A stretch of 64,000 bases of DNA, from contig CAYXVE010000008.1 in the NCBI GenBank assembly GCA_964468435.1, positions 56,116-120,115 on the forward strand. The letters run 5' to 3'. How positions within the stretch are numbered: the first letter of the stretch is position 1; the number at the start of each line of letters is the position of its first letter. Shown here one piece after another: positions 9,207-17,851 of the stretch. The notes beneath the pieces were generated by a model. That model did no database searches. It saw only the letters and a list, made by a program, of their open reading frames with translations, and was not told the origin of the DNA. Source of the stretch: JBCCTX01 sp964468435 (GTDB lineage Bacteria; Bacteroidota; Bacteroidia; J057). The position numbers and the translations under genes are program-made.

Positions 9207-10394
9207 TTAGTTTGCTTGTAGACGTTCCTTTGCGAAGAGTGATTCATAGATATTCGCGAGCTTCTGATAATTAGCTTGGGGACTGTACATTGTATCGTAG
9301 TCGGATCTTGCCTGTGTGTAGAGGTCTGTGAACTGGTCGTGATGTTGAGTAAAATGATTGATGGTAGCAGCGAGGTCTTCGTCATTTCCACTTTGGAAAT
9401 GAATACCATTGTGTCTATTTTTCACGATTGTATTGATGTTATTCATATCTGAGGATATGACAGGTGTGCCTCTTGAAAATGCTTCAAGTAGTGTAAGCGG
9501 CATCCCTTCATACCAGATAGATGGGAAAACCAGCGCAGCGCAGCGACCTAGTCGTTCGGCAATAAAGGATTTATCTTTGAATCCCCAGAATTTTACACTG
9601 GGAATAGAGGCTTCTACTTTTTCTACTTCTGCTCTAAGAGGCCCATCACCAATAATTTCCAATGGAAAAGGCTGACGTTGCAAGGCTTCCAGAAGCGTAT
9701 GAATTCCCTTTTCTTCACTCAGCCTACCGATAAAGAGGAAAAAAGGTTCTCTATCTTCGAATGGAGCTTCACCCATATCATCTACAAAGTTGGGTTTTAC
9801 AACCACCTGATCAGGGGCGAGCCTCAATGATGAGTCGATGATCCGCTGTCGCGCAAAGTCCGTCAGTGCTATGTAGCGATCCACTTTATTTTTCCAGGTG
9901 TTCAAGACTTTATGTATGCCTGTCATCAGGGTCAGTTGGGCAGTCTGCAGCGAGGAGCCTCTGTGGCAACCATGATGTATTCCTGCCAGGGGAAATTTTT
10001 TGTGAACGCAAAGTTCACAGACCTTAGCATCGCGTAGGAGTAATGCACCCGGACATATCAGGCGATAGTTGTGAAGTGTTAGTACTACCGGGATATTGAG
10101 TTTTTTAGCTTCGTAAAACACGGAGGGAGAAGCCAGGTAAAAAATATTGTGAACGTGAATAATATCCGGATGAAATGTGTTGATTACTTTTCCGAGCTTC
10201 TTTGCAGATTCTCCATTGTAAAACAGCCCCTTGGCTGCCTTGATTTTATCACTAAAGCTGCTGATATCATCATTCCGGAAAATCATTTTCTCAACTTGAT
10301 GTCCATATTGCTGAAGTAAATTAGCCTCAGATTCCATGACAAAATCTTCACCGCCTTTTCGTTGATAAGTATTATGGACAATTAAAATTTTCAT
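9207..10394 (-). CDS. Glycosyltransferase family 4 (GT-B) protein
   Basis: 395 residues from ATG at 10394; a TTG nine codons upstream extends the frame, but the ATG gives the classical MKILIVHNTYQRKGGED start. The N-terminal domain has a Cys-x2-Cys cluster (CELC) in a CPGALLLRD...HHGCHRGS segment, seen in a subgroup of GT4 enzymes. The C-terminal domain has LFIGRLSEEKGIHTLLEAL and EGMPLTLLEAFSRGTPVI, the donor-binding E-x7-E region. It transfers a sugar during repeat-unit assembly; the specific sugar is unknown. Confidence 0.9.
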   Translation of the reverse strand: MKILIVHNTYQRKGGEDFVMESEANLLQQYGHQVEKMIFRNDDISSFSDKIKAAKGLFYNGESAKKLGKVINTFHPDIIHVHNIFYLASPSVFYEAKKLNIPVVLTLHNYRLICPGALLLRDAKVCELCVHKKFPLAGIHHGCHRGSSLQTAQLTLMTGIHKVLNTWKNKVDRYIALTDFARQRIIDSSLRLAPDQVVVKPNFVDDMGEAPFEDREPFFLFIGRLSEEKGIHTLLEALQRQPFPLEIIGDGPLRAEVEKVEASIPSVKFWGFKDKSFIAERLGRCAALVFPSIWYEGMPLTLLEAFSRGTPVISSDMNNINTIVKNRHNGIHFQSGNDEDLAATINHFTQHHDQFTDLYTQARSDYDTMYSPQANYQKLANIYESLFAKERLQAN

Positions 10395-10637
10395 CGGATA
10401 AATACTTTGTTTGTTTTCCAAAGTAAATTAACAATCGCTTGTGAATAAATATGATACGTACGAACTGGCAATCTCAAAGCTCGAATGGTTGGCAACGCTG
10501 ATTTGTGCAAAAAGGTTATTATTTCAGGGGAAAAAATAATTGGCATTATGTACGAAGCTGAATGCAACAGGCTTCATCTAGGGGTACGAATAGACCTATT
10601 CAGCTAAGTTAATTGTAAATGGCTGATCTACTTATTA

Positions 10638-11987
10638 TTATTTGGTAGCCTGGACAGGAGTAGTTTGTGTTGTTTGAGCTTGTTGGGGGCGTTCTTTCAT
10701 GTTTGGAGGATTGTATTCTTGGGTATGGGGATGGATTTTTCTGCGTTTGATTACAACTCTACTTATACAGAGGGACAGGATTGCAAACCCTACACCTCCC
10801 GGATTGAGGAAGCCATCAAATTGCATGAGGAAGAGTCCGTATAGCACAATTGCATATAATCCTTTATCGCTGCGGTTTATGGAGAAGGATTTTCGGTAGT
10901 ATTGTAAGGCAAATAAAATAGAAATGGCTAGAAGCGAGATGCCCAATATGCCTTGAGATATAGTTATATCCAGGAGACTACTATGTGAGTGCAATACATA
11001 CACATCCACCATCCATTTATCTGTAAGGTCTTTATAGAGTTCTAATGTAGCAGGGCCTTTGTATCCCATACCTGTCCATATACCTTGTTTCATTTTCATG
11101 ATCCACTCCAGGCCAGGTTCCCATATAAAGGTTCTGCTATTGTAGGTAGTAACGTCGTATACATCCACCCGTTTGAATAATACAGCCAGGAAAGGCAGGC
11201 TGAGGATAGCGTAGACGATTTTGGAAGAATTGAGCAGAACGGGTAAGGTAAACCAGGATCCTATAAAAATGGGTATATACATAAATGCCAATCTAGTAGC
11301 AAAAAGCCCCATAATGAGCAAAAGGTTCAGCGCAGTGAGGCGTGAATTGATAACCATTAATAGCACAACGATTACTACGAAATAGGCATATTGCTTAGCC
11401 CTTCCAATAAGTGGCCCTTTGAGTTTAATAAGATTAGGAAATATCAGAATACTCATGAGGGCCAACATGTTACCACCATCATATATACCAGAAGAAAATG
11501 GGAAAGTGATTCTGTCATCGAATCCATGAGCCAGTGTTTTTATGCCAGCGCCAACTCCCAGCAAATTGATCACAAAGTAAATATTAAAAGCTGTAAGGAC
11601 TTCACTATGGGGATCGAAGTCTTCGTACTGCTCATTGTAAATATTCCAGATCAGGAATCCTACAAAGGGCATTACCACGGTAAGGGAGGCAGTAAAGACC
11701 CGCAGCATGTCTACACCAGGAACTCCCCATTTTATTCCCACATAATAGGAATAGCATGCTGACAGCAGGAAGGCCGCGAAAAAATAGAATTTATAATTAA
11801 TCGCAACAGAAACACGCTTCTTGTAAAGAGAATCCAGTGTAAAGAACAGTAGAATCAGTAACAGTGGTAGAACACTGATTACTTCTCCAACAGGCATAAA
11901 AAAGTTACTGGATATATATTGCCCGATACCGAAGAATATTAATGAAATATAGAATAGATAATTAATTATCGTTCGCTTTGAAATCAT
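10638..11987 (-). CDS. O-antigen ligase/polymerase-like (Wzy/WaaL family) membrane protein
   Basis: 449 residues with about ten to twelve hydrophobic segments. The periplasmic-loop signature near residues 300-345 (GMGYKGPATLELYKD, then HSHSSLLDITISQGILG) matches the Wzy_C/O-antigen ligase pattern, where a conserved His region precedes a Gly-rich helix. It should polymerise undecaprenyl-linked repeats or ligate the polymer to its acceptor; the two cannot be separated by sequence alone. The C-terminal 30 residues are a Gln/Thr-rich hydrophilic tail (QQAQTTQTTPVQATK). It lies between two GT4 genes; 216 nt and 54 nt separate it from its neighbours. Confidence 0.82.
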   Translation of the reverse strand: MISKRTIINYLFYISLIFFGIGQYISSNFFMPVGEVISVLPLLLILLFFTLDSLYKKRVSVAINYKFYFFAAFLLSACYSYYVGIKWGVPGVDMLRVFTASLTVVMPFVGFLIWNIYNEQYEDFDPHSEVLTAFNIYFVINLLGVGAGIKTLAHGFDDRITFPFSSGIYDGGNMLALMSILIFPNLIKLKGPLIGRAKQYAYFVVIVVLLMVINSRLTALNLLLIMGLFATRLAFMYIPIFIGSWFTLPVLLNSSKIVYAILSLPFLAVLFKRVDVYDVTTYNSRTFIWEPGLEWIMKMKQGIWTGMGYKGPATLELYKDLTDKWMVDVYVLHSHSSLLDITISQGILGISLLAISILFALQYYRKSFSINRSDKGLYAIVLYGLFLMQFDGFLNPGGVGFAILSLCISRVVIKRRKIHPHTQEYNPPNMKERPQQAQTTQTTPVQATK

Positions 11988-12041
11988 AATCTTCTTATTT
12001 ATCTACACTGTAGTCCGCCATTTATCATCCAATATACAAAA

Positions 12042-13367
12042 TTACCCGCAAGAAGGGGCTGACATGGGAATATTTAATGTATTTTGCTGATTGGAATTAC
12101 CAGTCATATATTTCTCTAAAGAGAACGAAGAATCGTAAATCTTATTGAATAATTGTTGATATTGATGTGCAATTATCTTTGCGTCGAATTTATTCTCAGC
12201 TGTTTTCCTAGCTTCAAGAGAGAGATATTCCCATCTTTCGTTGCATTCCAGTATCCATTCGATTCCACGGGCCATGTCATGTGCATCAAAAGGCTGAGCA
12301 AGATATCCATTAGTTCTATGGTTGATCATATCAGAGTTACCACCAATATCAAAGGCTACAACGGGAGTTCCACAGGCAAGTGATTCCAGGCAGATATTGG
12401 CCAGATTTTCCTGTATAGAAGGCAGCAGGATCACATCAGCTGCGGAGTAAAGTAATGCAAGTGTTTCTTCGTCGTGCAGTACGCCCTTATTATGAACCGG
12501 AATATGTACTAGATCTCGGGTATCGGAGGGTTTGAAATCTCCCAATAATACAAGATCTATGTTATCTTTTTTTAGCTGGTTTATGGTTTTTGGCACAAAG
12601 GAGAATCCTTTTCTTTCGTCTGCAGTACCATGAAGGGAACCAAACAAGACTAACTTCCGGTTTTGGGGTAGATTCAGGATACTCCGTGCCAGGTGTTGCT
12701 CTATGGGTTTGAAAATATTGAGGTTTAGACCTGTATGAATGACATTGATGGGATGTCCTTTCAGGAGGGCGCTATGTGCTGCTTTTTCCCCAAGCCAGTT
12801 GCTAGAAGGAACGAGGAAGATATCTTTCTTTTTTTTGTAGGCTTTCAACTTTTTTCGAAAGACAAATTTACTAAGGTCATAGCTTTTATGAGATCCCAGG
12901 ACAGGACAGGAACCACAGCCTGTCAAGTATTTCTGGCAATCGTAATCGTAGTGGCAACCGCCGGTAAAGGGCCACATATCATGAAGAGACCATACGATGG
13001 GTTGACGTATTTTACCCAAAGCACCTATGCTAACTGAAGCACCACAGATCCAGTGTAAATTGACTAAATCGGGATTGATTTTGTTAATCCTGTTGATCAA
13101 CTGATGAGAGATCAGTCCGGGTGAAAAATTGGCATAGGGGATCTTGCTTTTGTAGAGGGACACTAATCTTTTTTCGGAATACTTTTGCAAGAAGTTGATT
13201 GCTTTCTGCTTTTTATTGGGGCCTTTGACGGCGTAGTGATGGCTTTTTTTACTCCAGACCAGCATTTGGCTGTCGATACCTGTATCGATCAGGCCATTAT
13301 GTAGTCTGTATGCACATCGTGAAGCCCCTCCATCCAGATCAGAAGCACTGACTATCAATATCTTCAT
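12042..13367 (-). CDS. Glycosyltransferase family 4 (GT-B), WcaC-like
   Basis: 441 residues from ATG at 13367 (an upstream TTG adds three residues). It starts MKILIVSASDLDGGASRCAYRL, typical of colanic-acid-type GT4 enzymes, and carries the SLHDMWPFTGGCHYD...C segment with four clustered Cys that marks this subgroup. The C-terminal donor-binding part has LFGSLHGTADERKGF and ENLANICLESLACGTPVVAFDIGG. It should act in repeat-unit assembly. The gene follows the GT-A gene at 13382 after 14 nt and is probably cotranscribed. Confidence 0.9.
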   Translation of the reverse strand: MKILIVSASDLDGGASRCAYRLHNGLIDTGIDSQMLVWSKKSHHYAVKGPNKKQKAINFLQKYSEKRLVSLYKSKIPYANFSPGLISHQLINRINKINPDLVNLHWICGASVSIGALGKIRQPIVWSLHDMWPFTGGCHYDYDCQKYLTGCGSCPVLGSHKSYDLSKFVFRKKLKAYKKKKDIFLVPSSNWLGEKAAHSALLKGHPINVIHTGLNLNIFKPIEQHLARSILNLPQNRKLVLFGSLHGTADERKGFSFVPKTINQLKKDNIDLVLLGDFKPSDTRDLVHIPVHNKGVLHDEETLALLYSAADVILLPSIQENLANICLESLACGTPVVAFDIGGNSDMINHRTNGYLAQPFDAHDMARGIEWILECNERWEYLSLEARKTAENKFDAKIIAHQYQQLFNKIYDSSFSLEKYMTGNSNQQNTLNIPMSAPSCG

Positions 13368-13381
13368 AAAACGCAACTATG

Positions 13382-14326
13382 CTATGCTTTAAGCACTGAG
13401 CTTGAAATCTTCTTTAACTTTCTGGAGACTTTTTTCCAGATTTTAAGATGGATCATTTCATGCACCCGCTTTTCAAATTCCATATCAGGCATAATGATGG
13501 GATTTTCTCTCAATGGAAACTGATATTTGTATCGAGGCATATTATCCCAGGGGCTGTCGTCAAATGTATGGGTAGCATCCGTCCCGAATCCAATGTTGGA
13601 GATAAGGTTTTGAGAAGGCATGACTGACAGGCCACTATTGATAAGTCTGATAAAGTTCCATTGATAATCCCATACAGACTGTTTCTCATCAAATCCATCA
13701 TAGGTGAGCTGATATTCCTGATATATCGCTTTCCAGGAGTTGGCGTCCACCAGGTTTTTGATAAGATCCTGAGCGTAGGGATCTGCCCATGCTTTCATCG
13801 TAAAATCGTAATGTTCCCAGGCTCTACGCCAGGTAGCCCAACCCCAGGTTCCTCCTCGTATGGAATAGAAATAATCTATGCTTTGTTCTTTCCACTTTTC
13901 CAGCAGGTTGGTACCACTTACCATCCAGATGCGGGTATCATCGCGAAATTTATTGAGAAAAAAATCACAGAAGAAGAAGAAACTCGTACTAGGAACACAG
14001 TCATCTTCAAGGATGATTCCCATTTCTTCATGCTGAAATAGCCAATTGATAGCGTTATACGGACCAAATCCCGACCCCACATTATCATTTCTAAACAGCG
14101 TCTTGATCTCGCAGTCCCAGTCAATAGCCTCTATCACACGCTTCCTAGCAATTTCGCAACGCAAGTCTTCCCCATGTTTTTCAGGTCTTGGACCATCTCC
14201 AGCAATATACATCTTATAGGGTCTGACTTTCCGTACTTCTTCCAGTACTTTTAAAGCAGGTTCAGAACGATTGAAAATAATCAGAAGAACGGGTATATGT
14301 AATCTTAAGTTAGCATCTGCATTCAT
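13382..14326 (-). CDS. Nucleotide-diphospho-sugar transferase (GT-A fold, HlpA-like)
   Basis: 314 residues. The N-terminal Rossmann-like start (IPVLLIIFNRSEPALKVLEEV), the metal-binding ILEDDCVPS and the block GGTWGWATWRRAWEHYD match the GT-A family often annotated as hemolytic protein HlpA-like or nucleotide-diphospho-sugar transferase. There is no signal peptide or membrane segment, so it is cytoplasmic or peripheral. It starts 8 nt after the end of the Wzx-like gene and precedes a GT4 gene by 14 nt, so it belongs to the same transcription unit. Donor sugar unknown. Confidence 0.85.
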   Translation of the reverse strand: MNADANLRLHIPVLLIIFNRSEPALKVLEEVRKVRPYKMYIAGDGPRPEKHGEDLRCEIARKRVIEAIDWDCEIKTLFRNDNVGSGFGPYNAINWLFQHEEMGIILEDDCVPSTSFFFFCDFFLNKFRDDTRIWMVSGTNLLEKWKEQSIDYFYSIRGGTWGWATWRRAWEHYDFTMKAWADPYAQDLIKNLVDANSWKAIYQEYQLTYDGFDEKQSVWDYQWNFIRLINSGLSVMPSQNLISNIGFGTDATHTFDDSPWDNMPRYKYQFPLRENPIIMPDMEFEKRVHEMIHLKIWKKVSRKLKKISSSVLKA

Positions 14327-14334
14327 GATCCCAT

Positions 14335-15663
14335 TTATTTAGTGAATTTGTAATTCAATTTCCAAAAAGTGAGCATTCCCTTTAACATTAATATAACATT
14401 TGGGCGTGTACTTCGAAAGAGAAAATCTAGCAAAAATATATAAACAGTATAGGAAGTGATCGTAGCTATGATAGCTCCTTTGGCTCCGAAAATGGGAATC
14501 ATAAAGTAGTTCATAATAATATTTACGACACATCCTACTGCTGCTGTGAACAAAGTGTGCTTGAAAAGACTTTCGTTGGTGATAAAGTTGGATTTTGCAA
14601 GTCCCATACAGGTAAACATCATCCTGATCGACAATAGTGATAACAATACACCTGCTCCCTGGAATTCTTCTCCCAGTAATAATACAATTCCCCATTCTGC
14701 AAGGAAGAACGTGGGGATAGCGATGACCAGAAACACGATAAACATAAACCGGTACATGTTGAGTCTGCGTATTCTGTATTCCTCTTCTCCTGCCATTTTA
14801 CCTTTTGTAATGGCGGGCGCAAAAGTACTTTGAATCACTACAGGGATAACTGCTAAAGACTCTATCATGCGGTATGCTGCTGAGTAGAGACCTACTTCAC
14901 CATATCCCAGCATTTCTTCGATCATGACCTGATCGATTTTGGATTGTATTTCGAGAGCAAGTACATAAAATGCAAGTGGCCATGCTTCTCTTAGGAGTTC
15001 TAAAGATAATCTCTTATTGAAGCTCAACTTGGATATTCGATGGCCACGTTTGATGTAAATGTATACTAGTCCAATGGCTACTACAGTGGGTTGGAGAGCT
15101 GTAGCAACAGCGAAATATATCAGTGGTGCCTGAAAGACAATCAGAGAAATGCGAATAGCTGCATTGATGAGCAGTTGTACCAACTGTACCCGTACTACAT
15201 GCTTCGACTTTACTTTGGATTGATAGTAAAAGTCAACGACAAAGAAGGATTCAAAAACCTGCCCGGCAGCGATGATATATACCAACCACATATCTGTGGT
15301 TGAGATATCTCTGAACATAAATACTACAGAGATAACCAAGATTACCGATAGAGAGCCCAATAATTTGAGTACGAAACCTGTACCCATCAACTCATGTTTT
15401 TTTTCGGGATACTTTACTAACTCCCGGATCAGTATATTTTGAATACCTAATGACTTGAGGGCCGTAAAAAGACCTACAAATGCCATGGCGTAACTTAATT
15501 GCCCATATTGGTCTTTTCCCAGATATCTTGCAACATAGGCAAAAACGATAATCGTAACAGCCATCCTCAACACACGCTCTAGAAAGAGCCAGGAAGTATT
15601 TTCGAAATACTTCTTGAATGTTTTGGATTCAAATACTTTGGCGATGGAAGCTTTATTGATCAT
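14335..15663 (-). CDS. Polysaccharide repeat-unit flippase (Wzx/PST family, MATE superfamily)
   Basis: 442 residues, almost entirely hydrophobic with about 12-14 membrane helices. The N-terminus (TSWLFLERVLRMAVTIIVF, then ARYLGKDQYGQLSYAMAFV) is the characteristic start of Wzx flippases, with the conserved YLG..QYG..S segment. It should move undecaprenyl-diphosphate-linked oligosaccharides across the inner membrane. It is the first gene of the minus-strand run 15663 to 6827 and is preceded by a 298-nt gap, so the promoter of the operon probably lies there. Confidence 0.9.
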   Translation of the reverse strand: MINKASIAKVFESKTFKKYFENTSWLFLERVLRMAVTIIVFAYVARYLGKDQYGQLSYAMAFVGLFTALKSLGIQNILIRELVKYPEKKHELMGTGFVLKLLGSLSVILVISVVFMFRDISTTDMWLVYIIAAGQVFESFFVVDFYYQSKVKSKHVVRVQLVQLLINAAIRISLIVFQAPLIYFAVATALQPTVVAIGLVYIYIKRGHRISKLSFNKRLSLELLREAWPLAFYVLALEIQSKIDQVMIEEMLGYGEVGLYSAAYRMIESLAVIPVVIQSTFAPAITKGKMAGEEEYRIRRLNMYRFMFIVFLVIAIPTFFLAEWGIVLLLGEEFQGAGVLLSLLSIRMMFTCMGLAKSNFITNESLFKHTLFTAAVGCVVNIIMNYFMIPIFGAKGAIIATITSYTVYIFLLDFLFRSTRPNVILMLKGMLTFWKLNYKFTK

Positions 15664-15961
15664 TAATAGATAGTGTATAATAGTATCTTACAGAATACAT
15701 GAATGATGCTACATCCTCAATGGTCAAATCTACTCAAAGCTCAGGTGGTAAGATATATTTTGCTACCTGATTCATTCATATCGTCAAGAATGTGTTATAG
15801 TTTGCAATATGAGTGTGTTTTGATTATCAATCAATGCAATACTCATGAATGGTGAATTATACAGGCTGAATTGACGGAAGTGCTTAATTCAAAGGGAATA
15901 AATTATCAAGTTTAAAAATTTAGATAATAATTATTAAAAATTATTATCTACAGGATAATTT
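15664..15961. other. Intergenic region upstream of the wzx-like operon
   Basis: 298 nt, AT-rich, no convincing gene. It holds the hairpin at 15921-15950 and, on the minus strand, a TAGATTTG match to the Bacteroidota -7 box (15725-15732) without a clear -33 element, which may drive the wzx-like gene. Confidence 0.4.
15921..15950 (-). terminator. AT-rich hairpin after the Alg13-like gene
   Basis: Perfect 12-bp arms TAGATAATAATT (15921-15932) and AATTATTATCTA (15939-15950) around a 6-nt loop, 11 nt past the stop at 15962. The stem is all A/T except one G-C pair, so it is a weak but plausible terminator separating the Alg13/14-like pair from the wzx operon. Confidence 0.5.
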
Positions 15962-16516
15962 TCAGACCATTTTCCAGTTTTCTTTTACTCCGGCTGCATT
16001 TCCGATACAGCTTTGTAGCAACACATTCAACTCATTAATCAGTCCTGTTGATTGTGAGGATTTTAGATCTGAATTGATGTTACTATTCATCGATGATATA
16101 GTATCGTAATAATTGCAGATTGCATAGATAAGATCATCTACCTGATACACTGCAATGGCTTTTTGGAGGTCATTCATTTTAGCTGCAAATTCGACCTGAT
16201 GATTGTCTATATGCTCGCCATAGTTCTTTTGTCTGGGCATGATAATGGGGATTTTACCCAGCATGAGTGATAGCATCACAATGTCTTCTCCCGCATGAGC
16301 GATAATCATATCTGCATGCCGTATCAGCTCAATATGTTCCTCGTATGGATATACGGGTTTTTTCTGATAAAACTGATCCAGTTTAAATTCTGGTCTGAAG
16401 CTGCCATATTGAACATGCGTTTCATCATCAATCAGTCCTTCTTCAATAGCTGAATTAATAGAAAGCAAGAGTCTTGTAAACGGAAACCGCTGGCTTCCTA
16501 CAGTTATGTAAATCAT
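15962..16516 (-). CDS. Alg13/PssE-like glycosyltransferase catalytic subunit (GT28 C-terminal domain)
   Basis: 184 residues. The start MIYITVGSQRFPFTRLL and the block IRHADMIIAHAGEDIVM...GKIPIIMPR are those of the GT28 C-terminal, UDP-sugar-binding domain found alone in Alg13, PssE and CpsG. In these systems the catalytic half is a separate polypeptide that needs an Alg14/PssD-like membrane partner. That partner is the preceding gene, overlapping by 4 nt (ATGA), which supports translational coupling and a stable complex. The complex probably adds the second sugar to a lipid-linked acceptor at the inner membrane. In place of the common HAG-G motif it has HAGED. Confidence 0.85.
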   Translation of the reverse strand: MIYITVGSQRFPFTRLLLSINSAIEEGLIDDETHVQYGSFRPEFKLDQFYQKKPVYPYEEHIELIRHADMIIAHAGEDIVMLSLMLGKIPIIMPRQKNYGEHIDNHQVEFAAKMNDLQKAIAVYQVDDLIYAICNYYDTISSMNSNINSDLKSSQSTGLINELNVLLQSCIGNAAGVKENWKMV

Positions 16517-16977
16517 ACGAATTGACCTTTACACTGCGCCTTACGATATCGAGCAGCCAACTCTGGGTACTGTACGTATATGAATTCCACTACGGGATAA
16601 ATAAGTTTACCGGAGAGGGATAGATCCTGTACTCTGGTCATGGTTTCTACAAATACAGTCTTGATACCTAAAATCCACCCTGCATAAATAAAAGGTACAC
16701 TTACTCCTGCTCCTGTAGATAAAATCAGAGCAGGACGTTCTTTCCTGAGTACTTTAAAGGCTAGATACAGATTTCTGAAAAAGTTGCCTAAGTTTCTGTC
16801 AGTGGGATAATAGGCGTGATACACTTTTTCATTGGAAAGGAAATAGTCAGTGTCAGTACTTTTGTGTGTGATCCAGATTCGTTCATAATTACTCCAAGCG
16901 TCCTGTAACAAGTACATTGAGAACAAGTGCCCTCCTGATGAGCAAACCAGACATATTTTTCCATTTACCCTGTACAT
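16513..16977 (-). CDS. Alg14/PssD-like glycosyltransferase membrane-anchoring subunit
   Basis: 154 residues. KICLVCSSGGHLFSMYLL at the N-terminus and the STGAGVSVPFIYAGWILGIKTVFVETMTR region are the hallmarks of Alg14/PssD/CpsF proteins, which bind the acceptor and recruit the catalytic Alg13/PssE-like subunit. The stop overlaps the start of that partner by 4 nt. A hydrophobic segment around FIYAGWILGI probably associates with the inner membrane. The upstream 309-nt divergent region separates it from rfbC. Confidence 0.86.
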   Translation of the reverse strand: MYRVNGKICLVCSSGGHLFSMYLLQDAWSNYERIWITHKSTDTDYFLSNEKVYHAYYPTDRNLGNFFRNLYLAFKVLRKERPALILSTGAGVSVPFIYAGWILGIKTVFVETMTRVQDLSLSGKLIYPVVEFIYVQYPELAARYRKAQCKGQFV

Positions 16978-17286
16978 ATGGTTTTTACGATAGGAATAAG
17001 GTTAAAATATCAGTACGAAAAGGGATCTATTAGAGCTTTTGATTATACAGTACAAATTTTATTCCAAATTAATAATCACAAAGCTTTAATAAGGTATACT
17101 ATATAAATTTCGATAATTTGAATTAGAGAGGCCTTCATGACATTGTAAAAGGGCTGCACATGTAATAGATCGCCCTTTTCATTCATAAAAGTACACCATT
17201 TAGGAACCAATAGTCCCATTCTGAAGTGCGACCGGGAAATGATCAGGCATAGACAGTTATTTTAGGAGAAAGAAATACCACTAGAC
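16978..17286. promoter_or_regulatory. Divergent intergenic region between the Alg14-like gene and rfbC
   Basis: 309 nt without a gene; it must carry promoters for both directions. The first half is very AT-rich. The one clear structure is the hairpin at 17147-17179. An AGGAG sits 20 nt before the rfbC start, too far for a normal ribosome binding site. Confidence 0.5.
17147..17179. other. Perfect 8-bp inverted repeat upstream of rfbC
   Basis: AAAAGGGC (17147-17154) and GCCCTTTT (17172-17179) with a 17-nt loop. It looks like a terminator stem, but no gene is transcribed into it from either side, so it is more likely a leader structure of rfbC or an operator. Confidence 0.45.
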
Positions 17287-17838
17287 ATGAAATTTATTCC
17301 TACTTCGTTGGAAGACGCATACATCATTGAATTAAAACCCTTTCAGGATGAACGCGGACTATTTGCTCGGACTTATTGCAAGAAAGAATTTGCAACTATC
17401 GGGCATACAGAGGATTTCGTTCAGATCAATCATTCCCGTACCATTCCCCGTGCTGCAATAAGGGGTATGCATTTTCAGGTGCCACCTAGTGCTGAAACTA
17501 AGCTTATACGTGTAATTAGGGGAACTATCCTCGATGTCATTGTAGACATCCGGAGGGATTCTCCTACATTTCTTCAACACATTAAAGTGGAATTGTCGGA
17601 AGAAAATATGCGCATGATCTATGTACCCAAAGGGTTTGCACATGGATTCCAGACACTCACGACCTATTGTGAGATGATCTATCATCACACGGAGTTTTAT
17701 ACTCCCGAAAATGAGCGAGGATTGAGATTCGATGACCCCGTGCTGAATATTGATTGGCCGTATGAACCCTCTATAGTGTCCAACAGAGATCAAAATCATC
17801 CATTGATTGAGCTAGCTTTTGAGGGAATTATGGCTTAA
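17287..17838 (+). CDS. rfbC: dTDP-4-dehydrorhamnose 3,5-epimerase family protein (RmlC/RfbC)
   Basis: 183 residues, the usual RmlC length. Cupin motifs are intact: FQDERGLFARTY, RGMHFQ (catalytic His region), RDSPTF, and PKGFAHGFQTL. Known members epimerise C3 and/or C5 of 4-keto-6-deoxyhexoses. No rmlA, rmlB or rmlD is present in the window; instead CDP-glucose 4,6-dehydratase and glucose-1-phosphate cytidylyltransferase lie nearby, so the substrate may be a CDP- rather than dTDP-linked 4-keto sugar (inference). The gene converges on the metallophosphatase-Omp85 gene with only 13 nt between stops. Confidence 0.9.
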   Translation: MKFIPTSLEDAYIIELKPFQDERGLFARTYCKKEFATIGHTEDFVQINHSRTIPRAAIRGMHFQVPPSAETKLIRVIRGTILDVIVDIRRDSPTFLQHIKVELSEENMRMIYVPKGFAHGFQTLTTYCEMIYHHTEFYTPENERGLRFDDPVLNIDWPYEPSIVSNRDQNHPLIELAFEGIMA

Positions 17839-17851
17839 CTCAGAGAATTAT

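Noticed and set aside
11391..11762. A 123-residue plus-strand frame inside the Wzy/WaaL-type gene
   Set aside because: It is antisense to conserved membrane helices; no independent support.
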